A DNA stretch of 51,609 nt. Origin: CAXMRP01 sp964196155. GTDB lineage: Bacteria > Pseudomonadota > Alphaproteobacteria > Rhizobiales > Afifellaceae. The position numbers and the translations under genes were made by a program. The first letter of the stretch is position 1. Each line of letters starts with the position of its first letter. Where the stretch lies: positions 1 to 51,609 of the forward strand of contig CAXMRP010000031.1 of the NCBI GenBank assembly GCA_964196155.1, read 5' to 3'. This document shows, one piece after another, positions 18,652 through 26,494 of the stretch. Under the pieces are notes generated by a model. It was not told the DNA's origin. It was given only the letters and a program-made list of their open reading frames with translations, and ran no database searches.

Positions 18652-19584
18652 ATGCCGATCCATTTGGTCCCCCGCGACACCAAAATTCCGTTCATGCGCT
18701 TTTCGCGCATGGCGATCATTGCTTCGTGCGCCGCGCTACTCGCTTCGGCCCTGTTGTTCCTCACCATCGGCCTCAACCTTGGCATCGATTTCAAGGGCGG
18801 GACGCTGATCGAAGTGCGGGCGGTCGACACCGAACAGGCAGACTTGTCCGGCATCCGCTCGAAAATCTCCGCACTTGGCCTCGGCGACATCGAAATCCAG
18901 GGATTTGGCGAACCGACCGACGCGCTGATCCGCATCGAAGCCCAGTCCGGCGGGGAAGATGCCCAGCAAATTGCCATTGAAAAGGTCCAGGAAACCCTGG
19001 GCTTTGACGCCTATGACTATCGCCGCGTCGAAGTGGTCGGCCCGAAGATTTCGTCCGAACTGGCCAAGACCGGCACCATCGCCGTGATCGTCACCCTGAT
19101 CGGCGTGCTGCTTTACATCTGGTTCCGGTTCGAGTGGCAGTTCGCCATCGGCGCCATTGCCGCGCTCACCCACGATGTTATTCTGACCATTGGATTTTTC
19201 GTGGTCGTGCAGCTGGAATTCAACCTGTCGAGCATCGCCGCGATCCTGACCATTGTCGGCTATTCGCTGAACGATACCGTGGTGGTCTATGACCGGATTC
19301 GCGAAATTATGCGCAAGTACAAGCAGCGGATGATCGAGGATCTCATTGATCTGGCCGTCAACCAGACCCTGTCGCGAACCTTGCTGACATCTGTCACCAC
19401 CTTGTTGGCGCTGGGCGCGCTGTTCTTTTTCGGCGGCGCGGTCATCCGTTCGTTCGTGGCGGCGATGATCTGGGGCGTGGTGATTGGCACATATTCCTCG
19501 ATCTTTATCGCCGCACCCATTCTGGTCTGGTTCAAGCTGCGTCCGGCAACCGTTGCGCCGCCGGAAAATGCCGCAAAGGCCTGA
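18652..19584 (+). CDS. secF: Protein translocase subunit SecF
   Basis: Partner of SecD in the export motor. The N-terminal span is followed by GIDFKGGTLIEVRA, the SecF signature. The membrane block contains GYSLNDTVVVYDRIRE and TSVTTLLALGALFFFGG, both typical. It has 310 residues and six predicted spans. The end of the gene overlaps the preferred start of the following Mth938-domain gene by 17 bases, which suggests coupling of the two. Confidence 0.98.
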   Translation: MPIHLVPRDTKIPFMRFSRMAIIASCAALLASALLFLTIGLNLGIDFKGGTLIEVRAVDTEQADLSGIRSKISALGLGDIEIQGFGEPTDALIRIEAQSGGEDAQQIAIEKVQETLGFDAYDYRRVEVVGPKISSELAKTGTIAVIVTLIGVLLYIWFRFEWQFAIGAIAALTHDVILTIGFFVVVQLEFNLSSIAAILTIVGYSLNDTVVVYDRIREIMRKYKQRMIEDLIDLAVNQTLSRTLLTSVTTLLALGALFFFGGAVIRSFVAAMIWGVVIGTYSSIFIAAPILVWFKLRPATVAPPENAAKA

Positions 19585-20041
19585 GCCGGTGGGCGAGCGG
19601 CCAGGCGCCGATCTGAATCCCGACACGCCGTCCGATCAGGCCGGCACCATCATCCAGCCGGCCCGATTTCCCGGCCGTGCCGCGATCGAAGCCTATGGCA
19701 ATGGTGGTTTTCGCTTCGCCGACATGTCCCATGTCGGTTCGATTCTGGCGCTGCCCGACGGCATCGAGGCATGGCCACCGAATGCCGTGGCCGCTATCGA
19801 TGCCCACACGCTGGCACCACTGTTGCAGCGCGCCGCGACCATCGATGTGCTGCTGATCGGCACCGGCCCTTCCCATGAAATGCTGAATGCCGAGGCGCGA
19901 CAAACACTCGCCGATGCCAGTCTGGCCTTTGAGATCATGTCGACCGGTGCGGCAGTACGCACCTACAATGTGCTTCTGTCGGAAGACCGCGCAGTCGCCG
20001 CCGCGCTGATTGCCGTCGGCGACAGCCAGCGCCCGGATTGA
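19568..20041 (+). CDS. Mth938-domain protein (DUF498), NDUFAF3-like
   Basis: A single Mth938/DUF498 domain of about 157 residues; conserved stretches are AYGNGGFRFADMSHVGSILA, LLIGTGPSHEML and FEIMSTGAAVRTYNVLLSE. The mitochondrial member NDUFAF3 is a complex I assembly factor, and bacterial members commonly follow secDF in alphaproteobacteria. ATG 19568 overlaps secF; GTG 19589, just past the secF stop, is an alternative start giving 150 residues. The next gene begins four bases after the stop. A role in respiratory complex assembly is inferred from the eukaryotic relatives and the neighbours. Confidence 0.88.
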   Translation: MPQRPEPVGERPGADLNPDTPSDQAGTIIQPARFPGRAAIEAYGNGGFRFADMSHVGSILALPDGIEAWPPNAVAAIDAHTLAPLLQRAATIDVLLIGTGPSHEMLNAEARQTLADASLAFEIMSTGAAVRTYNVLLSEDRAVAAALIAVGDSQRPD

Positions 20042-20045
20042 ACCG

Positions 20046-20912
20046 GTGCCGGCCGGTTCTGACAGCACTGAATTCGCCAAATTTGTCCGCGGTCACGATC
20101 GCGCCCGCTATCAGGCGACCCTGTTTGCACCAGCCAGACACCGCGCCGGGCTGATCGCGCTCTATGCGCTGCGAGCCGAATTGGCGGCGATCCCGGATCT
20201 TGTCAGTGAGCCAGGGCTCGGTGAAATCCGCCTCAAATGGTGGTCGGATGCACTGATGGCGCTTCCCGCCGGCGGCGCGGCCGAGACGCCGATCTTGCGG
20301 GCGCTGCAACCGATGAGTGTCGACGCGCGCTTGCCCGGCCAGCCGCTGGCGGCCATGGCGGATGCTTTCGCTGCGGATCTTTACGCCGATCCGGCTCCGA
20401 CATTGAATGACATGGAAGGCTATTTCGGCGAGACCCAGTCGCAGGTTTTCCAGTTAGCCGCCGGCATCCTCAACGATGAACCGGATCCGCCGACGGCTGA
20501 TGTCGCCGGCCATGCCGGGGTCGCCTATGGTCTGACCCATCGCCTTGCCGCGATTGCCGACGACCGCAGCGCCGGGCGCATGATTATCCCGGCCGATTGC
20601 CTGGCCCGCCATGGCCTGAGTGTCGATGTTCTGTTCTCAAATCCGGCAACGCCGCAATGGCCACCGGTCATCGCTGAATTGGTTGCCCACGCCCGCACCC
20701 ATCTGGATACCGCCCGGACCCACTGGTCAAAATTGCCCCGCGATCTTCGACAAAAAACCGCGCCGGCCTTTCTGGCGCTGGCCGTCGTCGAACCGCTGTT
20801 GCGCCAGGTTGAGCGGGCAGGGGCGCACATCGTTGATCAGTCCGCGCGCCTGTCTGATCTGAAAACAATATCGGCGATCACCATTGCCGCACTGCGCCGG
20901 CGGATCGCCTGA
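20046..20912 (+). CDS. Squalene/phytoene synthase-fold protein, NDUFAF6-like
   Basis: All-helical prenyl synthase fold of 288 residues. The usual first Asp-rich catalytic motif is missing: the equivalent place reads RAELAAIPDLV and is followed by EIRLKWWSDAL, the pattern of the NDUFAF6-like branch. AGVAYGLTHRLAAI replaces the second Asp-rich motif. It is therefore probably not a carotenoid or hopanoid enzyme; NDUFAF6 acts in complex I assembly. GTG 20046 lies four bases after the preceding stop and is preferred; an upstream TTG at 20010 is possible. It forms a unit with the Mth938 gene, an NDUFAF3 relative. Confidence 0.85.
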   Translation: MPAGSDSTEFAKFVRGHDRARYQATLFAPARHRAGLIALYALRAELAAIPDLVSEPGLGEIRLKWWSDALMALPAGGAAETPILRALQPMSVDARLPGQPLAAMADAFAADLYADPAPTLNDMEGYFGETQSQVFQLAAGILNDEPDPPTADVAGHAGVAYGLTHRLAAIADDRSAGRMIIPADCLARHGLSVDVLFSNPATPQWPPVIAELVAHARTHLDTARTHWSKLPRDLRQKTAPAFLALAVVEPLLRQVERAGAHIVDQSARLSDLKTISAITIAALRRRIA

Positions 20913-20955
20913 GCGCCACCATGGTTTCGGGATTATCGGCTCCGCCAACCGATTT

Positions 20956-22401
20956 TCAGGCGGCGCTGCGGTTCGCCCCGTCTACCTCGGCCCAGGCGCC
21001 GAAATCGGCCAGCGCCCGCAACGCGAGCAGCTTCTTGCGCGCCCGGGTCTTGTCCTTGCCACGAATCCGGTTGCCATCTTCGCTGTGGGTCGGGGTCTCG
21101 ATCGGCGGAAACAGCCCGAAATTGACATTCATCGGCTGAAACGAGCGCAAGGCCCCGCTATCATCACTCAGGTGACCGCCGGTGATATGGGCAAGTAGCG
21201 CGCCGTGGGCGCTGGTCGCCGGCGGCAAATCAAATGTTTGCCCAGACAAATCCGCCGCAGCAAATCGCGCCGCCAGCAAACCGACCGAGGCTGACTCAAT
21301 ATAGCCCTCGCAGCCGGTAATCTGGCCGGCAAAACGGATATGGGGCGCCGATTTCAGCCGCAAGGTCGGATCGAGCAGTTTCGGCGAGTTGATGAAACTG
21401 TTGCGATGCACCCCGCCGAGCCGGGCAAATTCGGCCGCCTCCAGACCGGGGATCATCCGCAGCACCCGCACCTGATCGCCATATTTCATCTTGGTCTGGA
21501 AACCGACGATATTATACAGCGTGCCCAACGCATTATCCTGGCGCAGCTGCACGATGGCATGGGATTTCACTTGCGGGTCGCGCGGATTGGTCAACCCGAC
21601 CGGCTTCATAGGCCCGAAGCGCAAGGTTTCGCGCCCGCGCGCCGCCATCACCTCGATCGGCAGGCAGCCCTCGAAATACGGCGTGTCCTTTTCCCATTCA
21701 CGGAACTCGGCGGTTTCCGCCGTCAGCAACGCGTCGATAAACGCTTCATACTGGGCGGCACTCATCGGGCAGTTGATATAGTCAGCACCGGTGCCGCCGG
21801 GGCCGACCTTGTCATAGCGCGACTGAAACCACGCCGTGTCTAAATCGATGCTTTCCTTGTGCACAATCGGCGCAATGGCGTCGAAAAACGCCAGCTGGTC
21901 CTGGCCGGTCGCCTCGCGGATCGACTGCGCCAGCCCCGATCCGGTCAGTGGCCCGGTGGCGATGATTGTCTGCCCCCAGTCGGCAGGCGGCAGGGCATCG
22001 ATTTCGCCCGGCTCCACTGTGATCAGCGGATGGCCGTTGAGTTTGGCGGTGACCGCATTGGCAAAGGCATCCCGGTCGACGGCCAGCGCGCCGCCGGCCG
22101 GCACCTTGTGTTCATCGCCGCACGCCATGATCAGCGATCCGGCCAGCCGCATTTCGGCGTGCAGCACGCCGACGGCGTTGGATTCGGAATCGTCGGAGCG
22201 GAAGGAATTGGAACAGACCAGTTCGGCGAACTGGCCACCCTGATGCGCCGGCGTCATCACCGACGGGCGCATTTCATGCACGATCACGGCAACGCCGGCC
22301 TGCGCCAGTTGCCAGGCGGCTTCCGAGCCGGCAAGGCCGGCGCCAATAATGTGCACCGGGCCGGGCGCGGCGTGAAAGGCAGGGGAGGGCGTGTCGGTCA
22401 T
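20956..22401 (-). CDS. trmFO: Methylenetetrahydrofolate-tRNA-(uracil-5-)-methyltransferase TrmFO
   Basis: FAD- and folate-dependent enzyme that makes ribothymidine at position 54 of tRNAs. The N-terminal FAD-binding motif is VHIIGAGLAGSEAAWQLA, and EMRPSVMTPAHQ and FAELVCSNSFRSDD are TrmFO signatures that separate it from the related GidA/MnmG. FEGCLPIEVMAARGRETLRF and FAGQITGCEGYIESASVGL complete the family pattern. The length of 481 residues is normal. It is convergent with the phytoene synthase-like gene. Confidence 0.97.
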   Translation of the reverse strand: MTDTPSPAFHAAPGPVHIIGAGLAGSEAAWQLAQAGVAVIVHEMRPSVMTPAHQGGQFAELVCSNSFRSDDSESNAVGVLHAEMRLAGSLIMACGDEHKVPAGGALAVDRDAFANAVTAKLNGHPLITVEPGEIDALPPADWGQTIIATGPLTGSGLAQSIREATGQDQLAFFDAIAPIVHKESIDLDTAWFQSRYDKVGPGGTGADYINCPMSAAQYEAFIDALLTAETAEFREWEKDTPYFEGCLPIEVMAARGRETLRFGPMKPVGLTNPRDPQVKSHAIVQLRQDNALGTLYNIVGFQTKMKYGDQVRVLRMIPGLEAAEFARLGGVHRNSFINSPKLLDPTLRLKSAPHIRFAGQITGCEGYIESASVGLLAARFAAADLSGQTFDLPPATSAHGALLAHITGGHLSDDSGALRSFQPMNVNFGLFPPIETPTHSEDGNRIRGKDKTRARKKLLALRALADFGAWAEVDGANRSAA

Positions 22402-22740
22402 GACGCCCCTATGCCTGACAGCGGCGCATCAGCGCAAGCGGTCAGATATCTGTGGGCTCGCCAAAGCGCGACGATATCGGCGGCGTCAGATCAGAATATC
22501 AAAGGGAATGGGGTTGCGTCGGAACGCGGCTAGTTAGAGCACATTCGGCAAAAGTGGGAACCGTGTCCGGATAAAAACACTCTGGCGCACGAAAGTGTGT
22601 CGGTCAGCACCAGTCGCTGGCGCGCACGCGCGCGGGCAGCATGACGATCTGCCGGGAATCGGCGCCCCGCGGCGAAAAATAAGACCGCGGGTGCGCCTGA
22701 GCAATGTTGGTGTTGTGGGTATTCATTTCAAAGGCCGGCA
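22402..22740. other. Intergenic region between trmFO and the DUF1127 gene
   Basis: About 340 bases without a supported gene. It holds the trmFO upstream region and one rhizobial-type palindromic element at 22536-22583. The rest shows no convincing open frame, hairpin terminator or tRNA. Confidence 0.6.
22536..22583. repeat. Rhizobial-type intergenic palindromic repeat
   Basis: The element begins AGAGCACATTCGGCAAAAGT, continues GGGAACCG and ends ACACTCT. On the reverse strand its core reads GGTTCCCACTTTTGCCGAAT, which closely follows the dispersed intergenic palindrome (core GGTTCCCACTTTT, ends GAGCATGATC) that I know from many Hyphomicrobiales genomes. Only one copy is in this window. The copy is diverged, and its function is unknown. 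Confidence 0.55.
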
Positions 22741-22911
22741 CTACAGAACGATTTTCTGGGCCGACTGGCGCGCAATCGAAGGGATGTCGTAGCGCGAAAT
22801 GCCCAGATCGTTCAGTTCGTGCGCGGACAGACGGTCCAGCTCGCGAACGGTGTTCTGATAGGCGCGCCAGCGGCGGACCCGGCCGGAAAATCCAAAGAGG
22901 TTGTTTTTCAT
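22741..22911 (-). CDS. DUF1127 small protein
   Basis: A 56-residue protein starting MKNNLFGFSGRVRRWRAYQN and containing ELDRLSAHELNDLGISRYDI, the core of the DUF1127 family. These short basic proteins are abundant in alphaproteobacteria; some take part in RNA turnover and phosphate or carbon stress responses. GGAG lies eight bases upstream of ATG 22911. A perfect ten-base inverted repeat lies about 60 bases upstream and could be an operator. Confidence 0.9.
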   Translation of the reverse strand: MKNNLFGFSGRVRRWRAYQNTVRELDRLSAHELNDLGISRYDIPSIARQSAQKIVL

Positions 22912-23219
22912 GTCATGTCTCCATTGTGATCGCTGTTCGATCCAGCCCCATATAGTTCAGGTAAATTGCCTTGTGCAGCGCAACATTCGCATAGCTGCGC
23001 TGCACCAACCGCATTGCCGGTTAACAAAAGATTGCCATAGAAACCCGGGCAAATTGATTCGGCACGGCGGCGACAAGGGGGTCATTCAGCGTCAATTTTG
23101 AAGGATTGCGGGCCGCGCGCGGGGAAACGGCCGTAGATCACCAGGATTTGCCGCCAGTGGTGTTTTCGGGCAAAAGCGCGATGATGGGTAAAAGGCAAAC
23201 GACCGGTTGAGGGCACCAG
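22912..23219. other. Divergent intergenic region between the DUF1127 gene and the TIR gene
   Basis: About 308 bases. It contains the inverted repeat at 22973-23005 and, just before the TIR gene, the purine-rich GAGGG at 23209-23213, six bases from its TTG start. No other open frame of note was seen. Both genes must be promoted from here, but no clear -35/-10 pair stands out. Confidence 0.55.
22973..23005. promoter_or_regulatory. Perfect 10-base inverted repeat upstream of the DUF1127 gene
   Basis: GTGCAGCGCA at 22973-22982 and TGCGCTGCAC at 22996-23005 are exact reverse complements around 13 bases. The TGC/GCA-rich arms recall binding sites of the polyhydroxyalkanoate regulator PhaR, but no member of that system is in the window. 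It could be an operator or an RNA hairpin in the DUF1127 leader. Confidence 0.5.
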
Positions 23220-24533
23220 TTGGCGTATATCAGGGACGCAAAAGCGCTACAGAGTTGGTTTAAAAACCAAGGCCGCGCTGCCGCGGCAATAATCGCGGCG
23301 CGGGCGGCGCTGCGTGTGTTGCCGGTGATCGGTGATGTGTCAAAAACACCTGGTGAAGATCGCGGGAGTGAATCCGTAGAAATAATACTGCCGGTCCTTC
23401 GTGCAATGGCCCTCGCCTGGACCAACCGCAGAAATAAGCATTTATCGCAAGCAATTATGTACGCTGCCAACACAGCCACCCATGCTGCTTCCGGTGCCAC
23501 GCACGAAGCAAAAGTCCGAAAATCTGTCATTGCGGCCTCTGTTGCCGACGCCGCAGCAACAGCGGTGGCAGAAGCATTCGATGCTGGAGTCCGGCGCGCC
23601 AGTGATGCTGTACAACAGCACATTGAAAAGTTGATTAGCCAAGCCACATTCCCCAGCGCCGATCACGACGCCGGTGTCTTTGAGGCAGGACGCCAGATCG
23701 CCGGCTTCTGGCGCGCGGTTTCGCGGGATGCGACGTTGATCGAGGAAGGCAAAACGCCGGACCGCATCGCCAGCGTAAGACTCTGGCACGATGACACGCC
23801 CGACTGGGTGGTTGACTCGTGGGAGCGACTAAAATCCCACCTGCGCGCCCTTGGCGACGACTGGGAAATCTGGATCACTTGGTATCAGGCCCGCCTTGGT
23901 GGCCGCCCGACCTATCCCAACGCGTCTGCCGAACTGAACGAAAAGATCGAAATCGCCCGTGTCTTGATCAGCAGCGAGATCTGGGAACAAGGCTCGGCGA
24001 CTGTCGACACCGAAATCCGCCGCTTGGAACACGAGATTTTAGGGGGGGAGGATCAGGCCACCTGGAACGAGAGCGAATGGGACCAAAGTCGATTGGCCGA
24101 TTTCCCGCAATCAGTGCCGCCTGCAGCGGCAGAAAGTGACTTTTTCCTCAGCTACGCGACCGAAGACGCGATATACGCCAATAAGATCGCAATCATTTTG
24201 GGCGGAGCCGGATATAAGGTGTTTCTCAGTTTCACTGGCACCCATCCCGGTGACAATATCGTCAACCGTATTGAAGACAGGCTGAAAGCCAGCGGTCGCT
24301 TGATTGCTGTCCTGTCACCAAATTATCTCGGTTCCGAATTCAGCCGATCCGAATTGACCAGCATTTATCAGCGTGACCGGACTTCAAGAAACAGGACCAT
24401 CATCCCGTTTTTGATCGCACCATGCGATGTCGGCGCGCTGGGCGGCCAGATTTGTCTACACATCCCTGGTCGGGCTGACAGACGAGCAAGCCAAGCGCAA
24501 AATCCTCGAAGCGATCAGCCCGCGCCCCCGTAG
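23220..24533 (+). CDS. TIR-domain protein, N-terminal part (frameshifted)
   Basis: First part of a probable 714-residue gene. Residues 1-300 are helical with two conserved-looking blocks: AYIRDAKALQSWF with AARAALRVLPVI, and WYQARLGGRPTYP with EIARVLISSEIWEQG. I do not recognise a named family, but similar blocks precede varied effector domains in alphaproteobacteria as I recall. A TIR domain starts at about residue 308 (DFFLSYATEDA); E378 in SEFSRSEL matches the catalytic Glu of TIR NADases. TTG 23220 with GAGGG six bases before it is the only early start, since a TGA stands at 23208. After L407 the frame leaves the TIR consensus and ends in unrelated residues; the true continuation is in the +1 frame. 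Confidence 0.8.
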   Translation: MAYIRDAKALQSWFKNQGRAAAAIIAARAALRVLPVIGDVSKTPGEDRGSESVEIILPVLRAMALAWTNRRNKHLSQAIMYAANTATHAASGATHEAKVRKSVIAASVADAAATAVAEAFDAGVRRASDAVQQHIEKLISQATFPSADHDAGVFEAGRQIAGFWRAVSRDATLIEEGKTPDRIASVRLWHDDTPDWVVDSWERLKSHLRALGDDWEIWITWYQARLGGRPTYPNASAELNEKIEIARVLISSEIWEQGSATVDTEIRRLEHEILGGEDQATWNESEWDQSRLADFPQSVPPAAAESDFFLSYATEDAIYANKIAIILGGAGYKVFLSFTGTHPGDNIVNRIEDRLKASGRLIAVLSPNYLGSEFSRSELTSIYQRDRTSRNRTIIPFLIAPCDVGALGGQICLHIPGRADRRASQAQNPRSDQPAPP

Positions 24534-25365
24534 GTCGCGTGAAGAACAACGGCAGCGTCTGGCAGAGTTCGCCAGTCCCGAACCGGTGCTGGATGAGCAG
24601 AACCGTCTCGATCTCGCACCCAATGCGGTCTTCGACACGCCTGTTGTCGATGTGGATTTACCCAGGTTGCCTGAAATCCAGCGCGCGCTGGCTGCTTCGA
24701 TAATCAAAGGCCAGCACGGCAAGAACAGCGCCACGATGACGGTCGCTGCGGTTGAGCAATACCGCGATGATCTGAATACCCATGGCACCACGCCAACGCT
24801 TGGCCTGCTTAATGACATGGCGGCCATTATTCGGGCGGATATGGCCGCCGACACCGACGAAATCTGGTGCACAGGCGGCACGAGAGAGGCGCTTGAGCGT
24901 TTCCTGAGAAATCATGAAACAATCAGGACTCACTTTCCGCTCGATCCAGACCGTGAAGCCGATATCGAAGACGCGGATGTCTCACCGGATATTATCGATG
25001 ATCCAAAATATCGGGCTGTCTCAGACACTTATATCACCGCTGTTCGCGACTTGTACGCGCAGAACCTGACGACCGAGGAATTCCTGGCGGCAACAGAAAA
25101 ACGTCGTCGTCTACTCAATGATTATGCCAGCCTGCCGGACATTCCGCCAACGCATCAGCCAGACGAGATGTTTGTCGATCCGCGTGACCGGATTGGTGTC
25201 AACGAAATCAAGAAACGCCACGCCATTCAGGACGCGGCATTTTTCGACCGTTTGGTTCAACGGGTTGCCAATGTCGCAACAATCATGAATTCCGATGCGG
25301 GCAAGGCAGTTGTTCGTATTGCCGGAAAACTCGCCGATTTGGTCTGGAACGGCCCCGGCGGCTAA
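24427..25365 (+). CDS. TIR-domain protein, C-terminal part (in the shifted frame)
   Basis: The continuation of the TIR gene. Its first in-frame ATG (24427) lies inside the upstream part, but the biological start is 23220. Removing one G from GGG at 24440-24442 joins the parts to read DVGALAARFVYTSLVGL, which restores the last TIR strand and helix (TDEQAKRKILEAI). The following 280 residues carry no motif I recognise: a linker, an acidic helical region (EADIEDADVSPDIIDDPKY) and a C-terminal helical end. It stops exactly where the reverse-strand SIMPL gene stops. Whether the split is a sequencing error or a real mutation cannot be told from one read-out. Confidence 0.75.
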   Translation: MSARWAARFVYTSLVGLTDEQAKRKILEAISPRPRRSREEQRQRLAEFASPEPVLDEQNRLDLAPNAVFDTPVVDVDLPRLPEIQRALAASIIKGQHGKNSATMTVAAVEQYRDDLNTHGTTPTLGLLNDMAAIIRADMAADTDEIWCTGGTREALERFLRNHETIRTHFPLDPDREADIEDADVSPDIIDDPKYRAVSDTYITAVRDLYAQNLTTEEFLAATEKRRRLLNDYASLPDIPPTHQPDEMFVDPRDRIGVNEIKKRHAIQDAAFFDRLVQRVANVATIMNSDAGKAVVRIAGKLADLVWNGPGG

Positions 25366-25373
25366 CTAATTAA
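25363..25373. other. Compact stop-codon junction between convergent genes
   Basis: The bases TAACTAATTAA hold TAA at 25363, 25367 and 25371, one in each forward frame. On the reverse strand TAG and TAA occur at the same four-base spacing, so all three reverse frames also close here. The TIR gene and the SIMPL gene end back to back with no spacer. No terminator hairpin accompanies it. Confidence 0.8.
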
Positions 25374-26118
25374 TCTCCCAGACAATCCGCACCTGCTGCC
25401 TGAACGTCAACTCACCTGCCTCGATCGGCACCGATGCGTCCGAGGCCAGCGATTCCATCCGTGCCGCCATCTGCACCGGGCGCGGCGCGCCGCCGCCGGC
25501 CTCATCGATCGACAGGATATCGCCAAGTTCCACGCCGGCCGCCTCGGCATAGAGCGCCGCGCGGGCCCGCGCCTGGCTCACCGCCAGCGTCCGTGCCTCG
25601 TTCTGGAACGGCGCCGGGTCATCGAAACCGAAATTCGGCCCGCTGACCGAGTTGGCGCCAAGGCCAACTACCACATCCAGCACCGCGCCGGTCTGGGTCA
25701 GATCGCGAATGCGCACATTCAGCGAATTGTGCACGGTGTAGCCGGCAATTTGCGGCGCCGCCTGCTGGCCATCGGTGCGGCGCGGCGGGCGCGTATAGCG
25801 CGGATTGATGTTGAACCCGGAAGTCTGCAGGTCACGGTCGGCAATGCCGGCGCTTTTCAGCGTCGCGACAATGCCGGTCATCGCCGCCGTGTTGGCCGCC
25901 AGCGCCGCCGCCGCGGTGCGGCCATCGGTGACAACGCCAAGGCTTAAGGTCGCCATGTCCGGCTCGGCGGTCACCGTGCCGGCCGCGGTGATCGTCATGC
26001 GGCGGGTTTTGTCCGGCTCCTGCGCATCGGCGGATCCGGCAACCAGCAGCGCGGCAACGCCAAGCGAGGCGGCAAGGATTGTCAAAAAACGGATATTCGG
26101 TGTCATGGTTCGGCTCAT
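25366..26118 (-). CDS. SIMPL-domain (DUF541) exported protein
   Basis: Exported protein of 250 residues. An N-terminal signal segment (FLTILAASLGVAALLVAGSA) ends at SADA before QEPDK. The SIMPL/DUF541 domain follows, with MTITAAGTVTAEPDMATLSL, the block AAALAANTAAMTGIVATLKS and QTSGFNINPRY. Members occur in the periplasm or outer membrane; the E. coli member YggE has been linked to oxidative stress, but the molecular role is unknown. ATG 26118 is used; the in-frame ATG at 26106 is equally possible. It is convergent with the TIR gene. Confidence 0.92.
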   Translation of the reverse strand: MSRTMTPNIRFLTILAASLGVAALLVAGSADAQEPDKTRRMTITAAGTVTAEPDMATLSLGVVTDGRTAAAALAANTAAMTGIVATLKSAGIADRDLQTSGFNINPRYTRPPRRTDGQQAAPQIAGYTVHNSLNVRIRDLTQTGAVLDVVVGLGANSVSGPNFGFDDPAPFQNEARTLAVSQARARAALYAEAAGVELGDILSIDEAGGGAPRPVQMAARMESLASDASVPIEAGELTFRQQVRIVWEIN

Positions 26119-26252
26119 CGGATGGCGCGCCCTCAGAATTGTGTTCTCAACTTATGCAACAACACGCCCGCCATGTCGTGCGCGAATGCGGCCAAACAAC
26201 GGCACCGATGATGCGCGTATCGACCCTTGCCGGTAAATTGCGCCGCACCGCC

Positions 26253-26281
26253 TTGCCCATGGCGCGCAACTGCCGTAACGC
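26253..26281 (+). promoter_or_regulatory. Predicted promoter of the CAT tRNA gene
   Basis: TTGCCC at 26253-26258 and TAACGC at 26276-26281 are 17 bases apart and end 13 bases before the tRNA. The -10 match is weak. The position is right for a short tRNA leader. Confidence 0.35.
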
Positions 26282-26294
26282 TCTGCCCCGGATC

Positions 26295-26371
26295 GGGTCC
26301 GTAGCTCAATTGGTTAGAGCCGACGGCTCATAACCGTCTGGTTGCAGGTTCGAGTCCTGCCGGACCCACCA
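26295..26371 (+). tRNA. tRNA with CAT anticodon (Met elongator or Ile2)
   Basis: A complete 77-base cloverleaf. The acceptor arms GGGTCCG and CGGACCC pair fully and CCA is encoded. The D arm is TAGCTCAATTGGTTAGAGC, the anticodon stem GACGG/CCGTC encloses CTCATAA with CAT at 26329-26331, and the T arm is GCAGGTTCGAGTCCTGC. The stem lacks initiator features (the first acceptor pair is G-C), so it is not fMet. CAT is used both by elongator Met and by Ile2, where C34 is modified to lysidine by TilS; which one this is needs comparison with the other CAT tRNAs of the genome. Confidence 0.95.
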
Positions 26372-26494
26372 TCCGATTTTGCGCCCGCGATTATCGCGCC
26401 CCCGAGTATTGCGTTGTTGTTTCATCACGCCTGTTTCCCGATTTTTGGCCAGCCTGCTATGGTGCGCGGCATAATCATTCCAGGGAGGCACGAA

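Noticed and set aside
20046..20912. Phytoene or squalene synthase of carotenoid/hopanoid synthesis
   Set aside because: Both Asp-rich catalytic motifs are absent and no other terpenoid genes are near; the NDUFAF6-like branch fits better.
24420..24450. Programmed ribosomal frameshifting in the TIR gene
   Set aside because: There is no classic slippery heptamer, stimulatory pseudoknot or internal ribosome site; a one-base insertion explains the data more simply.
26295..26371. tRNA as integration site for the neighbouring TIR gene
   Set aside because: No copy of the tRNA 3' end was found at the far side of the TIR gene and no integrase is present.
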